This document shows, one piece after another, positions 26,088 to 34,816 of a stretch of 64,000 nt of DNA. Both the position numbers and the translations under genes were made by a program. Under the pieces are notes generated by a model. The model worked only from the letters and a program-made list of their open reading frames with translations, did not search any database and was not told the DNA's origin. Source of the DNA: JAQUBU01 sp036677685 (lineage in GTDB: Bacteria > Bacillota > Syntrophomonadia > Syntrophomonadales > Syntrophomonadaceae). Numbering within the stretch: position 1 is the stretch's first letter; the number at the start of each line of letters is the position of its first letter. The stretch spans positions 25,851 to 89,850 of the forward strand of contig JAVBWA010000049.1 in the NCBI GenBank assembly GCA_036677685.1, read 5' to 3'.

Positions 26088-27518
26088 ATGGCGAACGTAA
26101 CGTATGGAGAGGTAACCCAGGTTATAGGTGCTGTTATCGATATACGCTTCAAACCTGGCGAATTACCGGACCTCATGAATGCTGTTACAATAAGGTCTAG
26201 TGAACAGGATGCAAGCTTTAAGGTTGCAACTGAGATAGATGTAACCCTGGAAGCTATGCAGCTTCTCGGAAATGACATTGTAAGATGCGTTGCTCTGCAG
26301 GCTACTGACGGTATTAGCAGAGGAATGAAAGCCACCAATACCGGTGCTGCTATTAAGATTCCGGTTGGTGACGGATGTCTGGGAAGAATTCTTAACGTTC
26401 TGGGTAGACCGGTTGACGAAGCTGGCGATGTTAATGCCGCTGATTATTGGGAAATTCACCGGGATCCCCCGAAACTGGTTGACCAATTGCCGGCAACACA
26501 GATATTGGAAACCGGCATCAAAGTTGCCGACCTGATATGCCCCTATGCCAAGGGAGGAAAAATTGGTCTATTCGGCGGAGCCGGAGTTGGCAAGACCGTT
26601 ATTATCCAGGAACTGATCAGAAACATCGCTTATGAGCATGGTGGATATTCCGTATTCACCGGCGTAGGTGAAAGAACCCGTGAAGGCAACGATCTATGGG
26701 GTGAAATGGTTGAATCAGGTGTTATTGATAAGGTTGCTCTGATATTCGGCCAGATGAATGAGCCTCCTGGAGCCCGCTTGCGGGTTGGTTTGACCGGTCT
26801 GACCGTTGCGGAGTATTTCCGTGATGTAGGAGGACAGGACGTTCTTATATTCATCGATAATATATTCCGTTTCGCTCAAGCTGGTAACGAAGTATCCGCT
26901 CTGCTCGGACGTATGCCATCTGCCGTAGGATATCAACCTACCCTGGCAACTGACATGGGGCTATTGCAAGAACGTATTACTTCCACCCGGACAGGTTCAA
27001 TCACCTCCGCTCAGGCAGTTTATGTACCGGCTGATGACTTGACTGACCCGGCACCGGCTACAACATTTGCCCACTTGGATGCGACCACGGTTCTTTCCCG
27101 TGCTATTTCCGAGTTAGGAATATATCCGGCGGTTGATCCCTTGGATTCAACTTCCCGTATTCTTGATCCGGTTATACTCGGTGAGAAACACTACAGCACA
27201 GCTCGTGGTGTTCAGCAGATACTGCAAAGATACAAAGAATTACAGGACATCATTGCCATCCTCGGTATGGATGAATTAAGTGACGAAGATAAGCTGATCG
27301 TTGCAAGAGCCAGAAAGATCCAGAGATTCTTGTCCCAGCCCTTCCACGTTGCAGAACAGTTTACCGGATCACCGGGAATTTATGTACCGGTAGCCGAGAC
27401 TGTTGAATCCTTTGCCCAGGTACTGGCTGGCAAACATGACAATCTTTCTGAGGATTCATTCTACATGGTAGGCAGCATTGATACTGCGGTGGCCAAAGCT
27501 AAAAGACTGGGGGCGTAG
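26088..27518 (+). CDS. atpD: ATP synthase F1 subunit beta
   Basis: The catalytic subunit, 476 residues. Walker A is GGAGVGKTVIIQEL, the catalytic Glu lies in GVGERTREGNDLW, and the beta signature PAVDPLDSTSR is present. AAGGAGGAAAG precedes the start. It is followed three bases later by atpC. Confidence 0.97.
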   Translation: MANVTYGEVTQVIGAVIDIRFKPGELPDLMNAVTIRSSEQDASFKVATEIDVTLEAMQLLGNDIVRCVALQATDGISRGMKATNTGAAIKIPVGDGCLGRILNVLGRPVDEAGDVNAADYWEIHRDPPKLVDQLPATQILETGIKVADLICPYAKGGKIGLFGGAGVGKTVIIQELIRNIAYEHGGYSVFTGVGERTREGNDLWGEMVESGVIDKVALIFGQMNEPPGARLRVGLTGLTVAEYFRDVGGQDVLIFIDNIFRFAQAGNEVSALLGRMPSAVGYQPTLATDMGLLQERITSTRTGSITSAQAVYVPADDLTDPAPATTFAHLDATTVLSRAISELGIYPAVDPLDSTSRILDPVILGEKHYSTARGVQQILQRYKELQDIIAILGMDELSDEDKLIVARARKIQRFLSQPFHVAEQFTGSPGIYVPVAETVESFAQVLAGKHDNLSEDSFYMVGSIDTAVAKAKRLGA

Positions 27519-27521
27519 CCA

Positions 27522-27935
27522 ATGGCAGAAAGCACCTTCATGCTAGAAATAGTGACACCTGAAGAGATTCTTTTAAAAGATGAGATTCAGTTTATGGTTG
27601 CTCCTGGGGCCGAAGGTGAACTGGGAATTATGAAAAACCATGCTCCACTGGTTGCAGCACTCAATATTGGCGTACTTCGCTATAAAAACGGCAATGGAGT
27701 TAAGAAGAACATGGCTATAAGTGGCGGATTCATAGAGGTTGTCGATAATGCGGCTCGGGTTTTGGCTGAAACCGCCGAACCCGGAGAGAGCATTGATGTC
27801 CTCCGCGCCAAAGCTGCTCTGGAAAGAGCTGAAAAGAGACTGGCAGTTCGTTCCGAGGAGATAAACCATACCCGCGCCAAAATGGCTTTACAAAGAGCCA
27901 TTGCCCGGATCAAGGCTGCGGAAAAACCCATCTAA
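27522..27935 (+). CDS. atpC: ATP synthase F1 subunit epsilon
   Basis: The 137-residue protein has an N-terminal beta-sandwich (MLEIVTPEEILLKDEIQFMV, GAEGELGIMKNHAPLV) and the C-terminal helical hairpin (KAALERAEKRL, KMALQRAIARIKA) that can inhibit ATP hydrolysis. It is the last gene of the operon and is followed by a strong terminator. Confidence 0.96.
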   Translation: MAESTFMLEIVTPEEILLKDEIQFMVAPGAEGELGIMKNHAPLVAALNIGVLRYKNGNGVKKNMAISGGFIEVVDNAARVLAETAEPGESIDVLRAKAALERAEKRLAVRSEEINHTRAKMALQRAIARIKAAEKPI

Positions 27936-27950
27936 TTATAAAAGTTATTC

Positions 27951-27996
27951 AAGCCGGAAGGTATTATTAAGAATACCTTCCGGCTTTGAAATTTTT
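27951..27996 (+). terminator. Terminator of the ATP synthase operon
   Basis: A perfect 15-bp stem (AAGCCGGAAGGTATT / AATACCTTCCGGCTT) with a 6-base loop is followed by TGAAATTTTT. Confidence 0.92.
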
Positions 27997-28013
27997 AGAC
28001 AAAAAGATATAAT
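27986..28013 (+). promoter_or_regulatory. SigA-type promoter after the atp terminator
   Basis: TTGAAA (27986-27991) and TATAAT (28008-28013) with a 16-base spacer overlap the 3' side of the terminator and would drive the two small membrane protein genes. Confidence 0.6.
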
Positions 28014-28078
28014 AATCTACATAGAGAGAAAGAGAAACTAGAGAGATATTTTTGGGAGGAGTAAAACATAATAATACT

Positions 28079-28282
28079 ATGAACAGTATGTTGAAGTATC
28101 TTATTATCATTACCTTAATGTACTATTTTCTGAAAGGACTAATATATTTACTGCTTTGGCAAACCACCAAGAAAGTGGAGGAAAGAGCCAGGGCAGCGAA
28201 AGCTAAAGAAAAGGCCGAGCGTGAAATGAAAAGAAGAATATGGGTTGATGAAGAAGACGAAGATAGCAATGATTTGTATTAA
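28079..28282 (+). CDS. Small single-pass membrane protein with charged coiled tail
   Basis: About 67 residues from ATG 28079: one hydrophobic helix (about 4-24), then a strongly charged helix (VEERARAAKAKEKAEREM) and an acidic end. A TTG at 28052 is an alternative start; GGGAGGA lies 18 bases before the ATG, which is too far to decide. No family is recognised. It occupies the place of ywzB/ywmA between atpC and ywmB in Bacillus but does not obviously match them. Confidence 0.5.
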   Translation: MNSMLKYLIIITLMYYFLKGLIYLLLWQTTKKVEERARAAKAKEKAEREMKRRIWVDEEDEDSNDLY

Positions 28283-28315
28283 CATAAAGTTAAAAGCAGA
28301 TAGGGGGGAGCGTTC

Positions 28316-28579
28316 TTGAGAACGATGTTCCTTATTCTTATTGGAGTGGTTTTTGTTACCACCCTGATTTTTGCTGTATTGATATGGAAGCAAACAGTAA
28401 AAATAGAAAAGCGTGCTTTAGCAGCAAAAAAGCTTAAAGAGGAACAAATGCGTAAACTGGAATTGGAAAACGAGATGGAAATGGAAATGCAGAAAATGGC
28501 AGAAGAAAGACAAGAATACGAGGGGGCCTCCACCCAAGGGAATATAGGTATCGACGAGGAAAATAACAGTCAACCCTGA
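28316..28579 (+). CDS. Small single-pass membrane protein with coiled coil
   Basis: The 87-residue protein starts at TTG 28316 behind AGGGGGGAG. One N-terminal helix (about 3-23) precedes a charged coiled coil (KRALAAKKLKEEQMRKLELE, EMEMEMQK). The layout repeats that of the preceding small gene, so the two may be paralogues or partners. Function is unknown. A terminator follows. Confidence 0.6.
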   Translation: MRTMFLILIGVVFVTTLIFAVLIWKQTVKIEKRALAAKKLKEEQMRKLELENEMEMEMQKMAEERQEYEGASTQGNIGIDEENNSQP

Positions 28580-28607
28580 CAATGTTAACAAAATATAAAT
28601 ATACCAT

Positions 28608-28634
28608 AACCTGACAGTGTCAGGTTTTTATTTT
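28608..28634 (+). terminator. Terminator after the small membrane protein pair
   Basis: AACCTGACA-G-TGTCAGGTT, a perfect 9-bp stem, runs into TTTATTTT. Confidence 0.8.
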
Positions 28635-28713
28635 GGGATTATCTTTTCCTCCCAAGAATATTTTAAAAGCACTATGGTAAGAATCTATTTAGCAATTCAC
28701 AGGAGGAAAACCA

Positions 28714-29457
28714 ATGGTAAAACCAGGTTTGTACATAGCCGTATTTATAATATTATGCTCATTTGCCAATTTTATAATTAATTATTCCATCGAAAAGGAA
28801 ATAGATAATCGTTCACCATATTACCTATCATTTGCATCAATCGGTGCAATTTCACTTGAATCTCGCATAGATTGTTGGGCAAAAATAAATACAACAAGCA
28901 CATCAAAAGAATTAAAAGATGATATGCTTTCCCTGCTCTATTATCTGGACATACCAGTAAAAGCAAATCAAATGAAACTAAAAACAAATCAGGATACTAC
29001 AATTCTACAATATGAGTTTTCGCAAAATAAAAAACAATTTAGATTCTTATTTTCTTCAAACCAGAAGAACAAGGAAAGCTGTTATATGCTTAAATTTAGT
29101 TCTACAAATAAATCCGGCGATATTGATCGGTACAGGGAAATACCTAAACGATTTCGTAGTGATTTAGACTGGAAATACCATTATCAATACTTCGGTGAAA
29201 TAGCTCAAAAAATAGATTTCGAATCCCAGCAAAAGATTCTAAAAGTAATAATGAAAAATTTAGCTGCCAAAGAACAAAAAATATCTATAAATAACAATGC
29301 AATATCCAGCACTGGCTTTAGTACTAAGATAAGTAATGTAATACCTGTAGTAGCAAATTATGATTATTTATATAATGTAGAGGCCCAAATTAAAGGTGAT
29401 CCCAAAACAGGTAAGACTCTTGTATATATAGGTTCCCCAAAAATTATAATGAGGTGA
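28714..29457 (+). CDS. YwmB-like (TATA-box-binding-like fold) protein
   Basis: The 247-residue protein has an N-terminal membrane or signal helix (about 6-24). The body has the length and composition of the YwmB family. Position supports this: Bacillus has atpC-(small genes)-ywmB-murAA-spoIID. YwmB has no established biochemical role. The final codons (ATG AGG TGA) are read from repeat copy I1, so both the end and the stop codon derive from R1. Confidence 0.65.
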   Translation: MVKPGLYIAVFIILCSFANFIINYSIEKEIDNRSPYYLSFASIGAISLESRIDCWAKINTTSTSKELKDDMLSLLYYLDIPVKANQMKLKTNQDTTILQYEFSQNKKQFRFLFSSNQKNKESCYMLKFSSTNKSGDIDRYREIPKRFRSDLDWKYHYQYFGEIAQKIDFESQQKILKVIMKNLAAKEQKISINNNAISSTGFSTKISNVIPVVANYDYLYNVEAQIKGDPKTGKTLVYIGSPKIIMR

Positions 29458-29578
29458 AAATATGTCCCAACGCATTTTATGCCTTGAGTGAAGCGAGAAG
29501 GAATTGATTATAAATATGTCAGCCACCTCATTTCGGCGTTGTGTTGAAACTGCTCCGCAGTTTCTTCGGATGCTTAAA
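29445..29578 (+). repeat. R1 repeat copy I1 (alternative core)
   Basis: Head TATAATGAGGTG pairs with CACCTCATT: two compensated pairs relative to ACGAGGC/GCCTCGT. The core (ACGCATTTTATGCCTTGAG, AAGCGAGAAGG) matches copy G rather than the common two-hairpin core. The tail hairpin is canonical, and copy I2 follows in tandem. Confidence 0.9.
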
Positions 29579-29710
29579 CGAGGTGAGAATATGTACCCTA
29601 ATTCTTTAAGCAGTCGGGATACAATTAACAAAACAGGAGGCGGGTCCTAATCCCCCACCTCATTGCAGCGTTGTGTTGAAACTGCTTTTCAGTTTCCCTC
29701 GATGCTTAAA
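29579..29710 (+). repeat. R1 repeat copy I2
   Basis: Tandem to I1, sharing the TTAAACGAGG junction. Head GAGGTG pairs with CACCTC. The common core with both inner hairpins is present. The tail hairpin is GAAACTGCTTTTCAGTTTC with a shortened stem. Confidence 0.9.
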
Positions 29711-29742
29711 ATAGTTTCTAGCTAAGGAGGTGATGATAGAAT

Positions 29743-30984
29743 TTGGAAATGATGATTAATAATAAAGCTAAATTGCTTGGTGAAGTTGAAGTTAGCACCT
29801 CAAAGAATGCAATTTTACCCATATTGGCTGCCTCACTATTATGCGATGAAGAGATTTATATTAATAATGTTCCCATGATTAATGATGTTGGTATTATAAT
29901 TCAGTTAATCAAAGCTCTGGGAATAAAAGTTCAGGAAGGGTCAGGAAGACTAAGGTTTTACGGTTCAATTAGTGAAAATAGTCCACCTTATGATTTAGTA
30001 AGGCAAATAAGAGCATCATTTCTAATAATGGGACCGCTTTTAGCCCGCAAAGGAATTGCACGAATTTCCTTACCGGGCGGATGTGCCATAGGAAACCGGC
30101 CTATTGATTTGCATCTGAAAGGATTTGAGGCACTAGGTGCGAGAATTAGTCTTTCTTGTGGAGATATCATTGCAAAGGCGCCAAAGCTAATAGGAAACCA
30201 TATTTATCTTGATTTCCCCAGTGTAGGGGCTACAGAAAATATTATTATGGCAGCGGCCTTGGCAGATGGCAAAACCTATATTGAAAATGCGGCTCTCGAA
30301 CCGGAAATAGTTGATCTGGCGAATTTTATAAACAGCATGGGTGGGAAAATATCAGGAGCTGGGAGTAATGTTATAAAAATAGAGGGAGTTAAGAAACTTA
30401 AAAGCAGTGATTACACCTCTATACCAGACCGCATAGAAGCCGGCACCTACATGGTAGCAGCGGCCGCAACCAGCGGAAATGTATTAATTAAGAACATAAT
30501 TCCCGAACATTTAAAGGCTATTACTGCCAAGCTGATAGAAAGCGGAGCGGAAGTAGAAGAAGAAGAAAACCAAATAAGGGTAAAGCGCAGCGGACGTATA
30601 AAACCTGTTTATATCAAAACATTGCCTTATCCCGGTTTTCCTACGGACATGCAGGCTCAATTTATGGTTTACCTGGCCTGTGCCGAGGGAAGCAGTATTA
30701 TTAGTGAATCGGTCTTTGAAAATCGATTTATGCATGTACAAGAATTATTAAGAATGGGTGCCAGAATAAAAACCGAAGGTCGTACTGCCATAATTAGGGG
30801 AATTCCGCAACTTAGCGCAGCTCATGTAAAAGCCACTGATCTGCGTGCGGGTGCTGCATTGCTAATAGCTGCACTGACTGCGGACGGAACCAGTACAATA
30901 AGCAACAGCGAGCATATAGACCGGGGATATGAGAATATTGTACAAAAACTAAATAGCCTTGGCGCATGCATCAGACGGATATAA
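29743..30984 (+). CDS. murA: UDP-N-acetylglucosamine 1-carboxyvinyltransferase
   Basis: This enzyme performs the first committed step of peptidoglycan synthesis, adding enolpyruvate from PEP to UDP-GlcNAc. The 413-residue protein has the catalytic Cys (C114) in LPGGCAIGNRPIDLH, the target of fosfomycin, plus STSKNAILPILAASLL near the start and TDLRAGAALLIAAL near the end. The start is TTG 29743 behind AAGGAGGTGATG. The TAA stop belongs to repeat copy J. Confidence 0.95.
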   Translation: MEMMINNKAKLLGEVEVSTSKNAILPILAASLLCDEEIYINNVPMINDVGIIIQLIKALGIKVQEGSGRLRFYGSISENSPPYDLVRQIRASFLIMGPLLARKGIARISLPGGCAIGNRPIDLHLKGFEALGARISLSCGDIIAKAPKLIGNHIYLDFPSVGATENIIMAAALADGKTYIENAALEPEIVDLANFINSMGGKISGAGSNVIKIEGVKKLKSSDYTSIPDRIEAGTYMVAAAATSGNVLIKNIIPEHLKAITAKLIESGAEVEEEENQIRVKRSGRIKPVYIKTLPYPGFPTDMQAQFMVYLACAEGSSIISESVFENRFMHVQELLRMGARIKTEGRTAIIRGIPQLSAAHVKATDLRAGAALLIAALTADGTSTISNSEHIDRGYENIVQKLNSLGACIRRI

Positions 30985-31099
30985 CGAGGCGAAAGGATGT
31001 CCCCCGCTTGGGTAGATTATTATTAACACAAATGGCGGTCGGTTCTAATCTCCAGCCTCGTGTTGAAAAATATTCCATAGTTTATTCGGATGCTTTAAA
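30980..31099 (+). repeat. R1 repeat copy J (degenerate)
   Basis: The head TATAACGAGGCGAAAGGATG is perfect and provides the murA stop. Hairpin 1 is partly deleted, the closing arm reads AGCCTCGTG, and the tail hairpin is eroded (GAAAAATATTCCATAGTTTA). Confidence 0.8.
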
Positions 31100-31210
31100 A
31101 AAGAACCTGGTATTAAATAAAGGTTCTTTTAATATTTTAGAGGTGAGGGGTTAGGATAAGGGATTTAGCCAATCCAAATCCCTACAATTGTCTGAACAGG
31201 TGGTAGTCTT

Positions 31211-32155
31211 TTGCGGAGATGGAGGATTAAAGGGAAGATAACTTCCATAGTGATAATCCTACTAATAATATTGGGATGTATTATGGTTAAAAAATGCCAA
31301 CCCACCATTTCTATAAAACCAAGTCGTGAAATAAGCCTCTATTTAAGCAAACAGCAACGAATTGTCAAACTACCTCTGGAAGCCTATATTACAGGAACAG
31401 TAGCTGCAGAAATGCCGGCTAATTTCGGTTTGGAAGCCCTAAAAGCTCAAGCGGTGTGTGCACGAACTTACACTGTAAGGAGGTTGTTAAATCCTAAATC
31501 ATATCCCCTGGGGGCTGATGTTTCCGATGATATATATAGTTGTCAGGCCTATATATCACAAAGCGAATTCCAGAACCGTAATCCCAGTAATTATAAAGTT
31601 CTCTGGAGCAAAATTGAAAAAGCGGTGCAGGAAACTACAGGTCAAATTATGGTATATGACGGAGAGGTAATAGACGCTCTCTATCATTCAACCTGCGGAG
31701 GCCAAACGGATAGCGCAGCCAATGCCTGGGGCCGGGATGTACCTTATCTGCGTTCTGTTAATTGCGATTATTGTAAGGAATCCAAGTATTATAAAACCAG
31801 TCAGGTGTTTTCAACTCAGGATTTTCAAGAAAAAATGGGTTTAAGGCCGGAAACTTTACTAAATATTAGCATAATTGAAAAAAACCCCAGCGGCAGAGTT
31901 CAAAAATTAAAAATAAATCAGATATCTTTAAGTGGGGAAAAATTTCGCGAGGTTTTCGGTTTACCTTCGACCAACTGGACATTTTCAAGTGTTAAAGGAA
32001 AATTAATAATCAATAGTCGTGGCTATGGTCATGGCCTGGGACTTTGTCAATACGGAGCCAATGGTATGGCTAAAGCAGGAAAAAATTACCGGCAAATTCT
32101 CAAACATTATTACCGTTATTTTGATTTCTATCAATTACAATGGAATACAGATTAA
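31211..32155 (+). CDS. spoIID: Stage II sporulation protein D (SpoIID)
   Basis: SpoIID is a membrane-anchored lytic transglycosylase needed for engulfment of the forespore. The 314-residue protein has a signal/anchor helix (about 8-26), then the SpoIID/LytB domain: LEAYITGTVAAEMPANFGLEALKAQAVCARTY in outline, YHSTCGGQTDSA, and the C-terminal GRGYGHGLGLCQYGA-like motif (SRGYGHGLGLCQYGANG). The start is TTG 31211. It lies between murA and spoIIID as in Bacillus. Confidence 0.94.
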   Translation: MRRWRIKGKITSIVIILLIILGCIMVKKCQPTISIKPSREISLYLSKQQRIVKLPLEAYITGTVAAEMPANFGLEALKAQAVCARTYTVRRLLNPKSYPLGADVSDDIYSCQAYISQSEFQNRNPSNYKVLWSKIEKAVQETTGQIMVYDGEVIDALYHSTCGGQTDSAANAWGRDVPYLRSVNCDYCKESKYYKTSQVFSTQDFQEKMGLRPETLLNISIIEKNPSGRVQKLKINQISLSGEKFREVFGLPSTNWTFSSVKGKLIINSRGYGHGLGLCQYGANGMAKAGKNYRQILKHYYRYFDFYQLQWNTD

Positions 32156-32161
32156 AAAAGG

Positions 32162-32184
32162 GAGAGCCAACGGCTTTCTTTTTG
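32162..32184 (+). terminator. Terminator after spoIID
   Basis: GAGAGCC-AAC-GGCTTTC (7 bp with one wobble) followed by TTTTTGG, seven bases after the stop codon. Confidence 0.65.
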
Positions 32185-32243
32185 GTTCTTTAGCCCCCTC
32201 CTGTTGAATATATTTTTAGAAATTCAACTGGGGGAGGAAAGAA

Positions 32244-32498
32244 ATGCAAAACTATATTAGAAAGCGCGCAGTTAAGATAGCAAAATATATTCTGCAAACT
32301 TCAAATACAGTCCGACAAACTGCCGAAGTATTTGGTATAAGCAAATCTACGGTACACAAAGATGTAGCAGAGAGATTGCCGCGGATCAACCAGGAATTGG
32401 CGGACCAGGTAAAATCGGTTCTGGATAAAAATAAGTCGGAAAGGCATATCCGCGGAGGGGAGGCAACTCGCCAAAAATATGCCGGTATTCATGCATAA
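32244..32498 (+). CDS. spoIIID: Sporulation transcription factor SpoIIID
   Basis: The 84-residue DNA-binding protein controls mother-cell genes during sporulation. It has the helix-turn-helix TVRQTAEVFGISKSTVHKDV (about residues 23-42) and a basic C-terminal extension (RHIRGGEATRQKYAGI). ATG 32244 follows GGGGGAGG. Repeat copy K starts at the stop codon. Confidence 0.95.
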   Translation: MQNYIRKRAVKIAKYILQTSNTVRQTAEVFGISKSTVHKDVAERLPRINQELADQVKSVLDKNKSERHIRGGEATRQKYAGIHA

Positions 32499-32687
32499 TA
32501 AATCGAAAGGTGAAGATATGTCTCCCGCTTCTTTAAACGATCGGATTTCTAATAAAATAGTAGGCGGGTTCTAATCCCCCGCCTTGTTGCAGGGGTGTGT
32601 TGCCCCCTAGGGGGACACTTATATCGATTCCCTTCGGGAATGATTAAATTATGTTGAAACTGATCCGCGTTTCTTCCGATGCTTAAA
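32498..32687 (+). repeat. R1 repeat copy K (long form)
   Basis: The head is altered (AATAAATCGAAAGGTGAAG), the inner hairpins are weakened, the closing arm is GCCTTGTTGCAGGGG, the extra module (CCCCCTAGGGGG, ATTCCCTTCGGGAAT) is present, and the tail hairpin has lost bases (GAAACTGATCCGCGTTTC). Confidence 0.85.
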
Positions 32688-32761
32688 TAAAATAAATGGC
32701 AATTAAAGCAGATTAAAGGTAAAATAACTCTATATATGTATATGGGAGGACTATTTAGTAA

Positions 32762-33790
32762 ATGTGGTTTACAGAAGATATTGGAATTGATTTAGGAACC
32801 GCCAGTGTTTTGGTTTTTAAAAAAGGCAAAGGAATTGTGCTTCATGAACCATCAGTGGTTGCAATAGATAATAATACCAATCGGGTAATTGCGGTGGGAG
32901 AAGAAGCCAGACAAATGCTCGGCAGAACCCCGGGTCATATAGTGGCCATTAGACCACTAAAAGAAGGTGTTATAGCAGATTACGATACCACCGAGAAAAT
33001 GTTAACCTACTTTATACGCAAGATTATTGGACGTACCTTTTTCTTCAAACCCCGCGTAATTGCCTGCATACCTACCGGAGCGACCGATGTTGAAGAACGG
33101 GCCGTCAGACAGGCAACATTGTCATCAGGAGCCCGCCAGGCCTTCATTATTGAAGAGCCGGTTGCTGCGGCCTTGGGAGCGGGAATAGATATTTCGGAAG
33201 CAACCGGTCACATGGTGGTCGATATTGGCGGCGGGACATCGGATATAGCAGTATTGTCTTTAGGCGGAATTGTATGCAATACTTCACTTCGGGTTGGTGG
33301 GGACAAGTTTGATGAGGCGATAATTCGTTATGTACGTCGTGAGTATAATCTAATGATTGGCGACCGCACCGCGGAAGAGATAAAAATCCGAATAGGAACT
33401 GCTTTTGTTAATAATGAGAACCGTGAACGTTTTATGGAAGTGCGGGGAAGAGATCTGGTGAGTGGTTTGCCTAAAACTGTTAAAATAACCTCCAAGGAGA
33501 GTTGGGAAGCCTTACAGGAACCGGTTGCCGCAGTTATTGAGGGAGTTAAAAAGGTATTGGAAATAACCCCGCCTGAATTGGCGGCGGATATTGTAAATAA
33601 TGGTATTGTAATGACCGGTGGCGGATCACTCTTGGAAGGACTGGATCAATTGCTTTCCACTGAAACCAATCTACCCGTTCATATAGCTGAGGATGCCATT
33701 TCCTGCGTTGCTATGGGCACCGGTAAAGTTCTGAATGAAATGTCGGTGCTGAGCAACGCAAAAGCCAGGGGAGCTAAAAGGGTCTTTTAA
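32762..33790 (+). CDS. mbl: MreB/Mbl actin-like cell-shape protein
   Basis: The 342-residue bacterial actin organises side-wall peptidoglycan synthesis. The phosphate-1 loop reads DIGIDLGTASVLVF-like (TEDIGIDLGTASV), phosphate 2 is VVDIGGGTSDIAVLSLGGI, and the adenosine motif is GIVMTGGGSLLEGLDQLL. I use mbl because it follows spoIIID, the position of mbl in Bacillus; sequence alone cannot separate it from mreB. Confidence 0.9.
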   Translation: MWFTEDIGIDLGTASVLVFKKGKGIVLHEPSVVAIDNNTNRVIAVGEEARQMLGRTPGHIVAIRPLKEGVIADYDTTEKMLTYFIRKIIGRTFFFKPRVIACIPTGATDVEERAVRQATLSSGARQAFIIEEPVAAALGAGIDISEATGHMVVDIGGGTSDIAVLSLGGIVCNTSLRVGGDKFDEAIIRYVRREYNLMIGDRTAEEIKIRIGTAFVNNENRERFMEVRGRDLVSGLPKTVKITSKESWEALQEPVAAVIEGVKKVLEITPPELAADIVNNGIVMTGGGSLLEGLDQLLSTETNLPVHIAEDAISCVAMGTGKVLNEMSVLSNAKARGAKRVF

Positions 33791-33853
33791 TTAAAGTTTC
33801 ATTAACTTGCTGACGATAAATAACTCAGTAGATTATGTTATGGAGGTAGCGTT

Positions 33854-34627
33854 TTGATCAAGGGATTATATACCGCCGGATCAGGAATGATGCTGCAAAT
33901 GGCCAGACAGGATGTAGTGGCTAACAACCTGGCTAATGCCAACACCAGTGGTTTTAAAAAGAATGTGGCTATTGCCAAAGCATTTCCGGAGATGCTGATC
34001 AGCCGCTTGGGGGAAGTTAAAGAAAATGTCAACGGGCAAAAGGTTAATGTGCCTATTGAACAAATCGGCACTTTGGGTACTGGTGCTTCGGTATCAGGTG
34101 TATATACTGATTATGATAATAGCAATATAAAGCAAACACAGAATCCAACCGACCTGGCTATCGTCAAGGAAGGCTACTTTGTGGTTCAGACCCCGGATGG
34201 ACAGCGTTTTACCCGTAGCGGGGAGTTTAAAATTAATAATGAACAGATTCTTACCACCAACCAGGGCTATCCGGTTTTGGATAATAACGACTCTAATATT
34301 GAAGTAGAAGGAGAATTAGTAATTGATAGCGAGGGCAACGTTAATATAAACGGTCAAAATGTAACCAAGCTTAAAATTGTGAACTTTACTAATCTGCAGA
34401 ATTTGGAGAGACTAGGAGATACCTTGGTTAATTCCGACGAGAACCCGGTAGAGGTAGCTAAACCTGAAATTCTACAGGGTTATATCGAACAGTCCAATGT
34501 TAATCCAGTAAAAGAAATGGTTACCCTGATAACGGTGGTAAGAGCTTACGAATCCCTGCAAAAAATGGTCCAGGCCGAAGATGAACTGACCGATGTCGCT
34601 ATCAACCAGGTAGGAAGTATTACCTAA
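33854..34627 (+). CDS. Flagellar hook-basal body rod protein (FlgF/FlgG/FlhO type)
   Basis: The 257-residue protein has the N-terminal rod signature (GLYTAGSGMMLQMARQDVVA, NNLANANTSGFKK) and the C-terminal helix (SNVNPVKEMVTLITVVRAYE). These form the coiled-coil of axial flagellar proteins. It starts at TTG 33854 behind TGGAGGT. Bacillus has flhO and flhP at this place; only one gene is present here. Confidence 0.88.
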   Translation: MIKGLYTAGSGMMLQMARQDVVANNLANANTSGFKKNVAIAKAFPEMLISRLGEVKENVNGQKVNVPIEQIGTLGTGASVSGVYTDYDNSNIKQTQNPTDLAIVKEGYFVVQTPDGQRFTRSGEFKINNEQILTTNQGYPVLDNNDSNIEVEGELVIDSEGNVNINGQNVTKLKIVNFTNLQNLERLGDTLVNSDENPVEVAKPEILQGYIEQSNVNPVKEMVTLITVVRAYESLQKMVQAEDELTDVAINQVGSIT

Positions 34628-34650
34628 AGTTAATTAAAGATAAGTAAATA

Positions 34651-34691
34651 GAAATCAAAAACCCGCCTTACGGCGGGTGTTTTGATTTCTA
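34651..34691 (+). terminator. Strong terminator after the flagellar rod gene
   Basis: ACCCGCC-TTAC-GGCGGGT is extended by flanking AAATCAAAA / TTTTGATTT into a stem of about 16 bp; the A and T runs make it suitable for either strand. Confidence 0.85.
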
Positions 34692-34746
34692 TACCTCAGA
34701 ATAAATTATTTAAAGAAGGAAATAGCTGCAAAAGAGCAAAATATAG

Positions 34747-34791
34747 TATAACGAGGTGTAACATGCTCTGCAGTTTATTCCTATGCTTAAA
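34747..34791 (+). repeat. R1 repeat copy L (45-bp remnant)
   Basis: Only the head TATAACGAGGTG, part of the tail hairpin (CTCTGCAGTTT) and the end CTATGCTTAAA remain. Confidence 0.75.
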
Positions 34792-34816
34792 GTATCTGCA
34801 AATTGCGAGGGAAAGA

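Noticed and set aside
29725..29742. ATG at 29732 as murA start
   Set aside because: It reads into a stop after eight codons in another frame; TTG 29743 is in the MurA frame with a suitable AAGGAGGTGATG upstream.
34682..34816. N-terminal extension of the TagA/WecG glycosyltransferase
   Set aside because: The extra 45 codons overlap the preceding terminator and R1 remnant L; ATG 34817 has a proper Shine-Dalgarno and matches the family start.
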